Below, one piece after another: positions 1 through 6,867 of a DNA stretch of 32,562 nucleotides. The notes under the pieces were generated by a model. It was given only the letters and a program-made list of their open reading frames with translations. It had not been told where the DNA came from and did no database searches. The position numbers and the translations under genes are program-made. How positions within the stretch are numbered: position 1 is the first letter of the stretch; every line of letters begins with the position of its first letter. This stretch comes from Christensenella sp. UBA1385 (lineage in GTDB: Bacteria; Bacillota; Clostridia; Christensenellales; Aristaeellaceae), in contig DBQV01000053.1 of NCBI GenBank assembly GCA_002305755.1, positions 2,179 through 34,740 on the forward strand, given 5' to 3'.

Positions 1-378
1 CGCAGCATGCCCAACGTGATCGTGTACGATTTTATGAGCGGCGCGCACTACAATGTGCACGTGTTCAGCATCGGCAAGCACGCGGACGGCGAGCCGCCCA
101 CGAAGGATGACACCCAGATCATGGAAAAGGCCCTTGGCGTGAACAACTGGACGCCGCGCCCGGTGTGGATCATCTTCTCCGACGGCCGCGTCTACATGGC
201 CTCCACCCACAGCCACGGGCACGAGGTGGATCACAACGCAAGCAACGGCCTTACCGGCCACATCTGCATCCACTTCCCCAGGGAAATGTCCCTGGCCGAG
301 GCGGTCGGCCCCTATGCGGTATCGCACCAGCAGGCCATCCTCAAGGGCTGGGATCTCACCCAGTCCATGGCCCGCTGA
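1..378 (+). CDS. C-terminal part of a surface/peptidoglycan-associated-type protein (5' end outside window)
   Basis: The reading frame is open to the first base, so the gene very likely starts upstream; the ATG at 7 has no ribosome binding site that can be seen. The visible 125 residues contain a run of the type WTPRPVWIIFSDGRVYMAS, then a His-rich HSHGHEVDH segment and a GHICIHF motif. I associate this pattern with the C-terminal domain of clostridial secreted proteins that often carry SH3 or peptidoglycan-binding modules upstream; that is recollection of a family, not a search result. The conserved His/Cys/Asn residues could form an active or metal site, but no activity is known to me. It ends 73 bases before cmk, with a G+C-rich hairpin between them. 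Confidence 0.6.
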   Translation, partial: RSMPNVIVYDFMSGAHYNVHVFSIGKHADGEPPTKDDTQIMEKALGVNNWTPRPVWIIFSDGRVYMASTHSHGHEVDHNASNGLTGHICIHFPREMSLAEAVGPYAVSHQQAILKGWDLTQSMAR

Positions 379-407
379 CCGCCCCACGCTGCACACTGCG
401 CCTGCGC

Positions 408-431
408 CGCCCCGGGGCCTGCCCCGGGGCG
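408..431 (+). other. Intercistronic G+C-rich hairpin before cmk
   Basis: A perfect 10-bp inverted repeat (arms 408-417 and 422-431) with a CCTG loop lies between the surface-type gene and cmk. No T-run follows, so it is not a classical intrinsic terminator. It could weakly attenuate read-through or protect an mRNA 3' end. The cmk ribosome binding site begins 10 bases later. Confidence 0.4.
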
Positions 432-451
432 CGCGCTGAAAAGGAGACATC

Positions 452-1138
452 TTGAACAGAGAACCTTTGCTGATCGCGCTGGACGGCCCCGTCGGCGCGG
501 GCAAATCCAGCCTGGCGGACGAGGTGGCCAGGCGGCTTGGCATCCTCCACCTGGATACCGGGGCCATGTACCGCGCAGTCGGGCTGGCCGCTCTGCGCGC
601 GGGCATCGACCCCCGGAATGAGGAAGCCGTCTGCGCCCTGGTGGCGGCGGGCGGCGCGCGGGTGGACGTACGCTTTGAGGGCGGCCGCCAGACGACCCTG
701 CTGGGCGGCGAAGCGGTGGACGACTTCATCCGCACCCAGCAGGCGGGCAGCGCGGGCAGCGCCGTCTCGCGCTACGCATGCGTGCGCGGCTACCTGGTGG
801 AGCGGCAGCAGCAGCTGGCCCGCAGCTTGAGCATGATCGTGGACGGGCGCGACATCGGCACCGTGGTGCTGCCGGAGGCGAAGGCCAAAATTTTCCTCTC
901 CGCCTCGCCCGAGGTGCGCGCGCAGAGGCGCTGGCGGCAGCTGCTGGCCTCCGGCACGCAGGCCACCCTTCAGGATGTGCTGGCGGAGCTCATCAGCCGC
1001 GACAGGCAGGACAGCGAGCGCGCGCTCAACCCCCTGCGGCAGGCGGAGGACGCCGTGCCGCTGGATACCGGGGCGCTCAGCTTTGACGAATCGGTCGAGG
1101 CCATACTGACCATTGTGAGAAAAGCCTATGATAAATGA
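452..1138 (+). CDS. cmk: Cytidylate kinase
   Basis: Cytosolic (d)CMP kinase that transfers phosphate from ATP to CMP/dCMP for CTP and dCTP supply. At 228 aa it has the usual family length. The P-loop GPVGAGKSS is at residues 12-20, the nucleotide-binding LDTGAMYRA motif at about 34-42, and the DGRDIGT motif at 131-137; the Arg-rich lid and an SRDRQDSER segment follow. The start is TTG at 452, preceded by AAGGAGA at 441-447; no better ATG is available. It overlaps plsC by 11 bases, so the two are translationally coupled. The order cmk-plsC-ispH-rpsA is a known clostridial arrangement, which supports the call. Confidence 0.96.
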   Translation: MNREPLLIALDGPVGAGKSSLADEVARRLGILHLDTGAMYRAVGLAALRAGIDPRNEEAVCALVAAGGARVDVRFEGGRQTTLLGGEAVDDFIRTQQAGSAGSAVSRYACVRGYLVERQQQLARSLSMIVDGRDIGTVVLPEAKAKIFLSASPEVRAQRRWRQLLASGTQATLQDVLAELISRDRQDSERALNPLRQAEDAVPLDTGALSFDESVEAILTIVRKAYDK

Positions 1139-1814
1139 CGAAAAACCTCGGGAGGGGGCGCAGGTCCCCGCGCCCGCCAAGCGTCCTTACAGGCACCGCA
1201 CGGGGCTGTACAGCTTCGCGAGGGTGCTTTTTGGCATTCTGAGCCCTCTGCTCTTTCCCCTGCGCTTCCACGGCAGGGAACATCTGCTCTCCGCGCAGGC
1301 CCCCTTCATGCTGGTCTCCAACCACACCAGCTTTCTTGACCCCATCGCGCTGGCGCTGGCCCTGCCCGAAAAGCAGATCCACTTTCTTGGCAAGAACGAG
1401 CTGAACGCCGGCGGCCTGTTTAGCGCCGTCCTGCGCAACCTGAACATGATCTCCGTCTCGCGCCACGCCACCGACATGGCGGCCATCCGCGCCTGCAACG
1501 AGGTGCTGAAGGCGGGCGACGTGCTGGGCCTCTTTCCCGAGGGCACGCGCAACCGGGAGGAGAATTTCATGAAGAGCGTGGAAAACGGCCTGTCGATGAT
1601 CGCCCTGCGCAACCGCGTGCCCGTGGTGCCGGCCTATATCCACAGAAAAGTTCGCCTTTTCCGCCCGACGCATATTTACTTTTTGCCCGCCATCCCTTAT
1701 GATGATTTACTGGATAGAGGTATGGGCAAGGACAGCGTGGATGAGCTGACCCGCCGCTTCGTGGATACGATGCAGGGCGCCAGATCCGCTGCCCAGCTGA
1801 AGCCGGGGGCCTGA
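1128..1814 (+). CDS. plsC: 1-acyl-sn-glycerol-3-phosphate acyltransferase
   Basis: Membrane-associated acyltransferase that adds the second acyl chain to lysophosphatidic acid in phospholipid synthesis. The 228-aa protein has the catalytic HX4D box (NHTSFLD, His66 and Asp71) and the substrate-binding FPEGTR motif at about 136-141. A hydrophobic segment at about 29-46 could sit in the membrane. The ATG at 1128 lies inside the end of cmk. The N-terminal 25 residues are basic and rich in Pro, and a slightly later start cannot be excluded. Family membership is clear; substrate specificity is inferred from the family. Confidence 0.93.
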   Translation: MINDEKPREGAQVPAPAKRPYRHRTGLYSFARVLFGILSPLLFPLRFHGREHLLSAQAPFMLVSNHTSFLDPIALALALPEKQIHFLGKNELNAGGLFSAVLRNLNMISVSRHATDMAAIRACNEVLKAGDVLGLFPEGTRNREENFMKSVENGLSMIALRNRVPVVPAYIHRKVRLFRPTHIYFLPAIPYDDLLDRGMGKDSVDELTRRFVDTMQGARSAAQLKPGA

Positions 1815-1817
1815 GAG

Positions 1818-1859
1818 CGAAATTTTCCCTATAAACCGGCAGGAAAAAAGGAAATTTCG
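1818..1859 (+). promoter_or_regulatory. Hairpin in the leader of ispH-rpsA
   Basis: Arms 1818-1828 and 1850-1859 pair over about 10 bp with one bulged T, separated by about 21 bases, in the A+T-richer gap between plsC and the fusion gene. There is no T-run after it. It may be a leader structure for the S1-containing gene, since S1 is known to autoregulate its own translation in other bacteria; regulation here is only inferred. Confidence 0.35.
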
Positions 1860-1897
1860 TCGAATACGGTAATGATCCATAGGATTGGAGGTTTGAT

Positions 1898-4147
1898 TTG
1901 CCCATCACCGTCGCAAAGCATGCCGGTTTCTGCATGGGGGTCCAGCAGGCTGTTGACCGCACCCTCGCTGCCGCCGGAGAGGCGAAAAGCGCCTCGCTTT
2001 CCTGCTTTACGCTGGGTGAGCTCATCCACAATCCCGCGGTCGTATCCCGGCTGGAAGAGCAGGGCATCAAGGCTGTGAGCACCCCAGAGGAGGCTCGCGG
2101 CGCTTTGCTTATCCTAAGAAGCCACGGCGTCTCCCCGGATGCGGAGGCCCAGGCGAGGGCCAGCGCGGCCCGGCTGATCGACTGCACCTGCCCCTTCGTG
2201 CGGCACCTGCACAGGGCGGTCAGCGAATACAGCAGGGACGGCGCGCCGGTCATCCTGATCGGTGACGCGAAGCATCCGGAAGTGATCGGCACCTCCGGCT
2301 GGTGCCACGGTCAGGTCTTCGTGCTCTCCTCGGAGGAAGAGATCGACGCCCTGCCGCAGGAAGCCGGGCAGGCCCTTGCGGTGGCGCAGACCACCTTCCC
2401 CCCCGAGGCCTTCGGGCGCCTCAGCCGCAGGCTGCTGCAGCGCTTCCCGGGGGTGCAGGTCAAAAGCACCATCTGCAGCGCGACCGCGCAGCGCCAGCAG
2501 GAAGCGGCGGAGCTGGCCGCCTCCAGCGACATCATGATCGTCGTGGGCGGCAGGAACAGCGCCAACACGCTGAAGCTCTACGAAACCTGCCGCAGGCACT
2601 GCGAAAACACTTATTTGGTGGAGAGTGCGGCGGATCTTCCCCCGCACATCAAGGTAAATTCCCAGCAACGCATAGGAGTGACTGCCGGAGCGTCCACGCC
2701 GGATTGGTCACTTAAGGAGGTTATCGACAGTATGACAGACATGGAACGCATGGATCAGGCCCTGGAGCCGCAGAACGAGCAGGTGCAGGAAACGCCTCTT
2801 GCCCCTGAGGCACAGGCGCAGGAAGCACCGGCCGCCGCCGAGGCGCAAGTGCCCGAAACCACTCAGGCCCCCGAAGCCCAGGCGCAGACGGAAGAGGCCC
2901 ACAGGCCCGCTTCCTCCTTTATGGACGAAGTGGCCGCCAACATGACCCGCATCCGCAACGGCCAGACCGTGACGGGTAAGGTCGTGCAGGTGACCGACGA
3001 CGAAGTCTGCGTGAACATCGGCTACAAATCCGACGGGCTGATCAAGCGCTCCGATCTGGTCGATGAGAATGTTCAGGTCGGCGACGACATCGAGGTGGAG
3101 ATCGTCAAGGTGAACGACGGCGAGGGCAACGTGATCCTCTCGCAGCGCAACATCGTCAACCGCAAGGTCTGGGCCGAGATCACCCGCAAGTTTGAGGCGG
3201 GCGAGTTTGTGGACGCGGTGGGCAAGGAGGCCGTCAAGGGCGGCCTGCTGGCCAGCATCGAGGGCGTGCGCGCCTTCGTCCCCGCCAGCCAGCTCTCCCA
3301 GCGCTATGTGGAGAAGATCGGCCAGTTCGTCGGCCAGAACATGAAGCTCAAGATCATCGAGCTGGACGACGCCAAGAAGCGCGTGGTTGCCAGCCGCAAG
3401 GAAGTGGTCGCCGCCGAGGCCGCGCAGAAGAAGGCCGAAGCCTGGGCGCGCCTGCAGCAGGGCGAGGTGGTGAAGGGCATCGTGCGCCGCTTCGCCGCCT
3501 TTGGCGCCTTCGTCGATCTGGGCGGCGTGGACGGCCTCATCCACATCACCGACCTGAGCTGGAACCGCAATGTCCAGCCGCAGGACGTGCTGAAGATCGG
3601 CAGCGAGATCGACGTGAAGATCCTCTCCCTGGACCCGGAGCGCGAGCGCATCCAGCTTGGCTACAAGCAGCTGCAGCCCCGCCCCTGGGACAACGTGGAA
3701 GAAAAGTATCCCGTCGGCTCGGTCGTCACCCGCAAGGTGGTGCGCATCCGTCCCTTCGGCGCCTTTGTTGAGATGGAGCCCGGCGTGGACGGCCTGATCC
3801 ACATCAGCCAGGTCGCGCTCACCCGCGTCAACAAGGTGGAGGACGTGCTGACCCCCGGCCAGGAAGTCACCGTGAAGATCCTGGCCGTCGATCCCGAGGC
3901 CAAGCGCATCAGCCTGTCCATCCGCGAGGCGATGGAAGAGAACCTGATGGAGGCCCCTGCCGAGATCCCCGGTGAAGGCGACGATTTTGCCGTCAACTTC
4001 GAGGACGAGATCAACTCCTACACCGATGGCAGCATCGGCGCGGAGACCGGCGTGGCCGCCGCCTTCAAGAAGGCCGCCGAAGCCGCCGCGGCCCGCGGCG
4101 ACGAGGTGAGCGAGGCCATACAGAGCGCTCACACGGAAGAGAACTAA
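1898..4147 (+). CDS. ispH-rpsA: IspH fused to ribosomal protein S1 (HMBPP reductase / 30S S1)
   Basis: Residues 1-280 are 4-hydroxy-3-methylbut-2-enyl diphosphate reductase, the last MEP-pathway step, which makes IPP and DMAPP. The three [4Fe-4S] cysteines are Cys12, Cys98 and Cys193; substrate-binding His44, His76 and His126 and the proton-relay Glu128 are present. Residues about 281-345 form a low-complexity Ala/Gln/Glu/Pro linker. Four S1 RNA-binding domains follow at roughly 353-416, 437-502, 520-588 and 606-676, the last two having the canonical FGAFV...DGLIHI signature. The tail is acidic/Ala-rich. Such fusions are known in Clostridia. The start is TTG at 1898, with GGAGGT at 1887-1892. 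No frameshift is seen at the junction. An internal start may also release S1 alone (separate entry). Confidence 0.95.
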   Translation: MPITVAKHAGFCMGVQQAVDRTLAAAGEAKSASLSCFTLGELIHNPAVVSRLEEQGIKAVSTPEEARGALLILRSHGVSPDAEAQARASAARLIDCTCPFVRHLHRAVSEYSRDGAPVILIGDAKHPEVIGTSGWCHGQVFVLSSEEEIDALPQEAGQALAVAQTTFPPEAFGRLSRRLLQRFPGVQVKSTICSATAQRQQEAAELAASSDIMIVVGGRNSANTLKLYETCRRHCENTYLVESAADLPPHIKVNSQQRIGVTAGASTPDWSLKEVIDSMTDMERMDQALEPQNEQVQETPLAPEAQAQEAPAAAEAQVPETTQAPEAQAQTEEAHRPASSFMDEVAANMTRIRNGQTVTGKVVQVTDDEVCVNIGYKSDGLIKRSDLVDENVQVGDDIEVEIVKVNDGEGNVILSQRNIVNRKVWAEITRKFEAGEFVDAVGKEAVKGGLLASIEGVRAFVPASQLSQRYVEKIGQFVGQNMKLKIIELDDAKKRVVASRKEVVAAEAAQKKAEAWARLQQGEVVKGIVRRFAAFGAFVDLGGVDGLIHITDLSWNRNVQPQDVLKIGSEIDVKILSLDPERERIQLGYKQLQPRPWDNVEEKYPVGSVVTRKVVRIRPFGAFVEMEPGVDGLIHISQVALTRVNKVEDVLTPGQEVTVKILAVDPEAKRISLSIREAMEENLMEAPAEIPGEGDDFAVNFEDEINSYTDGSIGAETGVAAAFKKAAEAAAARGDEVSEAIQSAHTEEN
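2714..2734 (+). promoter_or_regulatory. Internal Shine-Dalgarno and in-frame ATG at the IspH/S1 junction
   Basis: AAGGAGGT at 2714-2721 is followed 10 bases later by ATG at 2732, which is codon 279 of the fusion and in frame. Initiation here would make a free 471-aa S1 protein that begins exactly where the IspH domain ends. The ribosome-binding sequence is encoded by the Lys-Glu-Val codons of the IspH C-terminal motif. Spacing is slightly long but usable. Use of this start is inferred. Confidence 0.5.
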
Positions 4148-4186
4148 GCCGAATAAGCCCCCTTCCGGGAATCAGAACACAGCCTG

Positions 4187-4217
4187 TGCCGGCCCTTTTT
4201 CGGGGGCCGGCATTTTC
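4187..4217 (+). terminator. Intrinsic terminator after ispH-rpsA
   Basis: Perfect 9-bp stem (4187-4195 with 4204-4212), an 8-base loop, then TTTTC. It lies 40 bases after the S1 stop codon and closes the cmk-plsC-ispH-rpsA block. Confidence 0.85.
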
Positions 4218-4316
4218 ATGCTGACAGCCCGCCGTTCATGCGGCGGCGCTGGCCGGGCAAAACGTGACCGGGCGGAAAAGAGGCCGAAGGCGGCGGTCGG
4301 TCGGGAGCAAGGCAGC

Positions 4317-4826
4317 ATGAGCATGGGCACCGAATCGCTGGGCACCTTCGGCTGGTCCGTCGAGGGCGACACCTTCTACATCAACCGCGGTCAGGAGGAC
4401 GAGACCACGCTGAACGTCGCCCCCGGCCGCCTGTTTGACGAAGCGCAAGGCATCGAATTCACCCGCACCGTGATCGAGGCCGCCACGGCCCCGGCGGGCG
4501 TCAAGGCAGCCGACATCGGCGAGTTCAACGGCACCTGGGAGCTGAGCCATGTGAGCGCCTACGGCGCCTTCGTGGACGCGAAGAAAGCCATGGAAGAGCT
4601 CGGCGAAAGCATGGGCTTCAGCGATACCACAGCCGTCATCCGGGACGGCAGGGCCAACCTGCTGGGCTCCGGCGAGCTGGCGTTCACCTTCGAGGACGGC
4701 GTGCTGGTCAACAAGCTGCTGGCGAGCGACGACGGCGGCCTGACGCAGACCATCTCCCTGACCGAGGACGGCTCCCTGGCCTACGAGATGATGGGCCTGG
4801 GCTTCTACTTTACCAAGACGGAATAA
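4317..4826 (+). CDS. Lipocalin-like two-repeat protein, N-terminally truncated
   Basis: About 170 aa made of two similar beta-rich units: one with GTFGWSVEGDTFYI followed by a short beta tail, and one starting GEFNGTWELSHV and ending in AYEMMGLGFYFTKTE. This resembles lipocalin-like repeats of clostridial secreted proteins; function unknown. Such proteins normally begin with a signal peptide, but none is present, and the first unit lacks its opening strand, so the 5' end seems to have been lost. The frame is open back to an ATG at 4218 inside the S1 terminator, but that stretch is basic and unlike a protein start. GGGAG at 4303-4307 makes ATG 4317 the best start. The last 85 bases and the terminator are repeated 6.9 kb downstream. 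Confidence 0.55.
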   Translation: MSMGTESLGTFGWSVEGDTFYINRGQEDETTLNVAPGRLFDEAQGIEFTRTVIEAATAPAGVKAADIGEFNGTWELSHVSAYGAFVDAKKAMEELGESMGFSDTTAVIRDGRANLLGSGELAFTFEDGVLVNKLLASDDGGLTQTISLTEDGSLAYEMMGLGFYFTKTE

Positions 4827-4883
4827 TACAAACTCGTATAAACATCGGCCCGGGGCAGGTATGTGCCCCGGGCTTTGGTATTA
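4742..4883 (+). repeat. 142-bp direct repeat, copy A
   Basis: Matches 11675-11816 at a constant offset of 6933 bases with a single mismatch (C at 4769, T at 11702). It covers the last 28 codons and stop of the lipocalin-like gene plus its terminator. Similarity stops sharply at both ends. Confidence 0.95.
4848..4876 (+). terminator. Terminator of the lipocalin-like gene (copy A)
   Basis: Perfect 10-bp G+C-rich stem (4848-4857 with 4864-4873), a 6-base loop, then TTT. The T-run is short, so termination may be partial. Confidence 0.65.
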
Positions 4884-4976
4884 AGGACAAGCGCTCATGG
4901 GCTCCGATGCTGGTACAATTCAGTATTCCGCCTTTTTACCTCCTATTCATAATAATATAAATGGCATACATGCCGT

Positions 4977-5246
4977 TTGCTTACGCTGTTGCGTGCTGCG
5001 TCGCGCGAGTTGTACGCCTGCGCCAGGGCGCCCGGCCTGTCGCTTGAATACAATCTGCCGGGCCTCAAAAAACAGGTTTCCGGCCTGCCGGGCCCCGGCT
5101 ACCCGCCGAAGGCTTCCGCAGGATCGCGGCGGAAACGGGCCGCGCCGCCATCCTCGGCGTGGACGCGCACGCCCCTTCATGTTCAGCAAAGAAGCCTATG
5201 ACAGGGCCGCGGTTGCGCCGGAGGGGGCTTGGGTCAATAGAACAGG
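4977..5246 (+). pseudogene. Remnant of a PHP-domain histidinol-phosphatase-like gene
   Basis: Read across frames, the stretch gives LSLEYNLPGLKK, then after a one-base shift near 5108 EGFRRIAAETGRAAILGVDAHAP, then in a third frame FMFSKEAYDRA. The order E-N...YP...LG-DAH is that of the C-terminal half of PHP phosphoesterases such as HisK-type histidinol phosphatase, with the metal-binding DAH motif. No single frame covers it, and the N-terminal half is missing. The gap from 4884 to 5313 otherwise shows only the promoter of the next gene. The family call rests on motif pattern alone. Confidence 0.5.
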
Positions 5247-5249
5247 CCA

Positions 5250-5279
5250 TTTACAAATCATCTGAAAACTTCGTATACT
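5250..5279 (+). promoter_or_regulatory. Sigma-A-type promoter for the sigma/anti-sigma pair
   Basis: TTTACA (5250-5255), 18-base spacer, TATACT (5274-5279). Each box matches consensus at 5 of 6 positions. Transcription would start near 5286, just before the GGGAGG ribosome binding site at 5302-5307. Confidence 0.6.
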
Positions 5280-5313
5280 GCTCCTGTACCACCGCCTTAC
5301 CGGGAGGACTGTT

Positions 5314-5877
5314 TTGCTTATCTTTTTAGCATCCATAGAGCAGCCAGATGATCGCGAATTCATGGAGCAGCTCTACCTTGACCATCACCCCATGATGTAC
5401 CGCGCCGCTGTGCGCGTTTTGCGCCACCCTCAGGACGCTGAGGATGTGATTTCCGATACCTTTCTCTCCCTTTGCAAAAAAATACCTCTCCTCAGGTCGA
5501 TGGACTGTAACAAATTGCGCGCCTATCTTGTCATTAGTATCAGGAACACCGCCATCAACCTGCTGCGCAGGAAAAGCAGGCAGGCGGAGCTCCTGTGGGC
5601 GCAGGCGGAAGAAACCCCCGACGCGCAGGCGCTGTGGCAGCAGGAGGACGGCCTGTTTGACGCCTTTGAAGACAGCGATATCGCCCCGGCGCTCAGGCGT
5701 CTTCCCCTGCGCGACCGGCAGCTGATCGAAATGAAGTACGCGCTCGGCCTCAGCGATGAGGAGATGGCGCGGCAGCTTGAGATCAAGCCCGTCAGCGTGC
5801 GCGTGTACCTGAGCCGCGTCCGTCAGAAGCTCAGGGCCCTGATGGAGGAAAGGGAGCGTGATCACGATGCGCCATGA
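5314..5877 (+). CDS. ECF-type RNA polymerase sigma factor
   Basis: A 187-aa group 4 sigma factor. Region 2 spans about residues 20-85 (DHHPMMYRAAVRVLRHPQDAEDVISDTFLSL, split here as DHHPMMYRAAVRVL and DAEDVISDTFLSL). Region 4 spans about 125-180, with LRDRQLIEMKYALGLSDEEM followed by a SVRVYLSRVRQKL recognition helix. It would direct RNA polymerase to a small stress or envelope regulon. The start is TTG at 5314 with GGGAGG seven bases upstream. It overlaps the DUF4367 protein gene by 20 bases, the usual sigma/anti-sigma coupling. A candidate target promoter lies at 6618. Confidence 0.88.
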   Translation: MLIFLASIEQPDDREFMEQLYLDHHPMMYRAAVRVLRHPQDAEDVISDTFLSLCKKIPLLRSMDCNKLRAYLVISIRNTAINLLRRKSRQAELLWAQAEETPDAQALWQQEDGLFDAFEDSDIAPALRRLPLRDRQLIEMKYALGLSDEEMARQLEIKPVSVRVYLSRVRQKLRALMEERERDHDAP

Positions 5878-6595
5878 GAAACCGATCTTTGGCCCCAAGG
5901 AGCGGATGCCGCGCGACGCGGAGCGGCTGCGGCAGGCGCTGTATCTGGCCGCCCTTCGGGAGGCGGAGGCCGATGAGGCAGACCCGCAGCCCCTGCCCCC
6001 GCCCAGCGCCAAGACGCTGGCGCTGATCCGCCGCGCGAGCCGCAGGCCCCGGCCCGCCCTGCCTCCGCGCCTGGCAGGGGCCATCCGCATCGCGGCGGCA
6101 GCCCTCGCCCTGCTGTTCATAGGCATCGGTACGGCGATGGCGCTCTCTGCCCAGCTGCGCATCACGGTGCTGCGCCTGCTCTGGCGCGTCACGCCCCAAT
6201 ATACCGAACTCCGCCTCGCGCCCGACGAAGCGGCCGCCTTTGACGTGCCCGCCGATTGGCCCGGCGAATACTACCCTTCCTTTATCCCGGAGGGGTATCG
6301 GTTCTACGCGGTATCCGGCGGGGAGCAGATCGGCATAGCGACATATACCAATGTTTCGGACAGCGAGAAGATTCTCCGCTTCATTGAAAGCGATCAGAAC
6401 ACCGTCAGCAAAGTCGATACCGAAGGATATTCCATCGAAACCATTGATCTGCGGGGAAGCGAGGCCATGCTTGCCCGCAAGAGCGGACACAGCAAAATCA
6501 TCTGGCAGCAAGCCGGCAAAATGCTCCTTCTGTCCGTCACAGAAGACCGGCAAACCGCTCTGAAAATCGCCGAAAGCGTGACGAGAATAAAATAA
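5858..6595 (+). CDS. Membrane-anchored DUF4367 protein, probable anti-sigma factor
   Basis: The 245-aa protein has a charged, Pro-rich cytoplasmic N-terminal region (1-72), one transmembrane segment at about 74-97 and an external C-terminal DUF4367-type domain from about 135, with FIPEGYRFY, a KIIWQQAGKMLLLSV strand and a final helix. The layout fits a protein that holds the sigma factor at the membrane and senses an outside signal; known pairs of this kind support it, but direct anti-sigma function is inferred. GTG at 5858 or ATG at 5867 could start it; AGGGAG at 5851-5856 serves the latter well. Overlap with the sigma gene indicates coupled translation. Confidence 0.75.
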   Translation: MITMRHEKPIFGPKERMPRDAERLRQALYLAALREAEADEADPQPLPPPSAKTLALIRRASRRPRPALPPRLAGAIRIAAAALALLFIGIGTAMALSAQLRITVLRLLWRVTPQYTELRLAPDEAAAFDVPADWPGEYYPSFIPEGYRFYAVSGGEQIGIATYTNVSDSEKILRFIESDQNTVSKVDTEGYSIETIDLRGSEAMLARKSGHSKIIWQQAGKMLLLSVTEDRQTALKIAESVTRIK

Positions 6596-6617
6596 TTTTT
6601 CAAACCTCTGATTTCCC

Positions 6618-6646
6618 TGTAACATTTTCCTCCTTCCTGTTGTCTT
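6618..6646 (+). promoter_or_regulatory. Candidate ECF-sigma promoter
   Basis: TGTAAC at 6618-6623 and GTC at 6642-6644, separated by 18 bases and followed by TTAATAGACAG. This fits the AAC...CGTC/GTC style of ECF promoters rather than sigma-A. It sits just after the sigma/anti-sigma pair and 20-35 bases before a strong ribosome binding site, so it is a likely target of that sigma factor. Confidence 0.5.
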
Positions 6647-6680
6647 AATAGACAGAGACATCAAGAAGGAGGATTTTTAA

Positions 6681-6807
6681 ATGAAAAGGGAAAAGATGGT
6701 TCTTTGTGTTCTATTCAGGAGAAAATGTAACAGGTGTATATTATAGGCTCGTTGCTTTCCGTGAAGGGCAGTCTGCCGTTACTTTAAACTGGTATTATAA
6801 TCCTTAA
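6681..6807 (+). pseudogene. 21-codon ORF with strong RBS; probable relic of an ECF-controlled secreted-protein gene
   Basis: AAGGAGG at 6666-6672 precedes an ATG at 6681 by 8 bases. The frame encodes only 21 residues (starts MKREKMVLCVL, ends CNRCIL, stop at 6744-6746). The beginning looks like the charged head and first hydrophobic residues of a signal peptide. In another frame, about 6755-6807 reads AFREGQSAVTLNWYYNP then stop, which looks like a real protein end. The simplest reading is a gene that lost its middle. A genuine short peptide with three cysteines is the alternative. Confidence 0.4.
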
Positions 6808-6852
6808 AACAAACGCGGTACAGGCCCGGCGCCTGATGCCGGGCCTGTACCG
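6796..6852 (+). promoter_or_regulatory. Perfect -10 box and 15-bp leader hairpin before the secreted-protein/ABC operon
   Basis: TATAAT at 6796-6801 has no good -35 box. It is followed by a perfect 15-bp inverted repeat (6816-6830 with 6838-6852) and a 7-base loop. No T-run follows on the plus strand. The hairpin ends 4 bases before the GAGG ribosome binding site at 6857-6860, so it would form the 5' leader of the next gene and could stabilise the mRNA or influence translation. Confidence 0.45.
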
Positions 6853-6867
6853 TCATGAGGTATGAAA

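Noticed and set aside
2708..4132. Long minus-strand frame (474 codons) opposite the S1 part
   Set aside because: It is His/Leu/Asp-rich with no motifs or start signal, and the plus-strand gene is certain; long antisense frames are expected in G+C-rich genes.
4218..4316. Upstream extension of the lipocalin-like frame
   Set aside because: Begins at the S1 terminator; very basic and without signal peptide, so unlikely to be translated.
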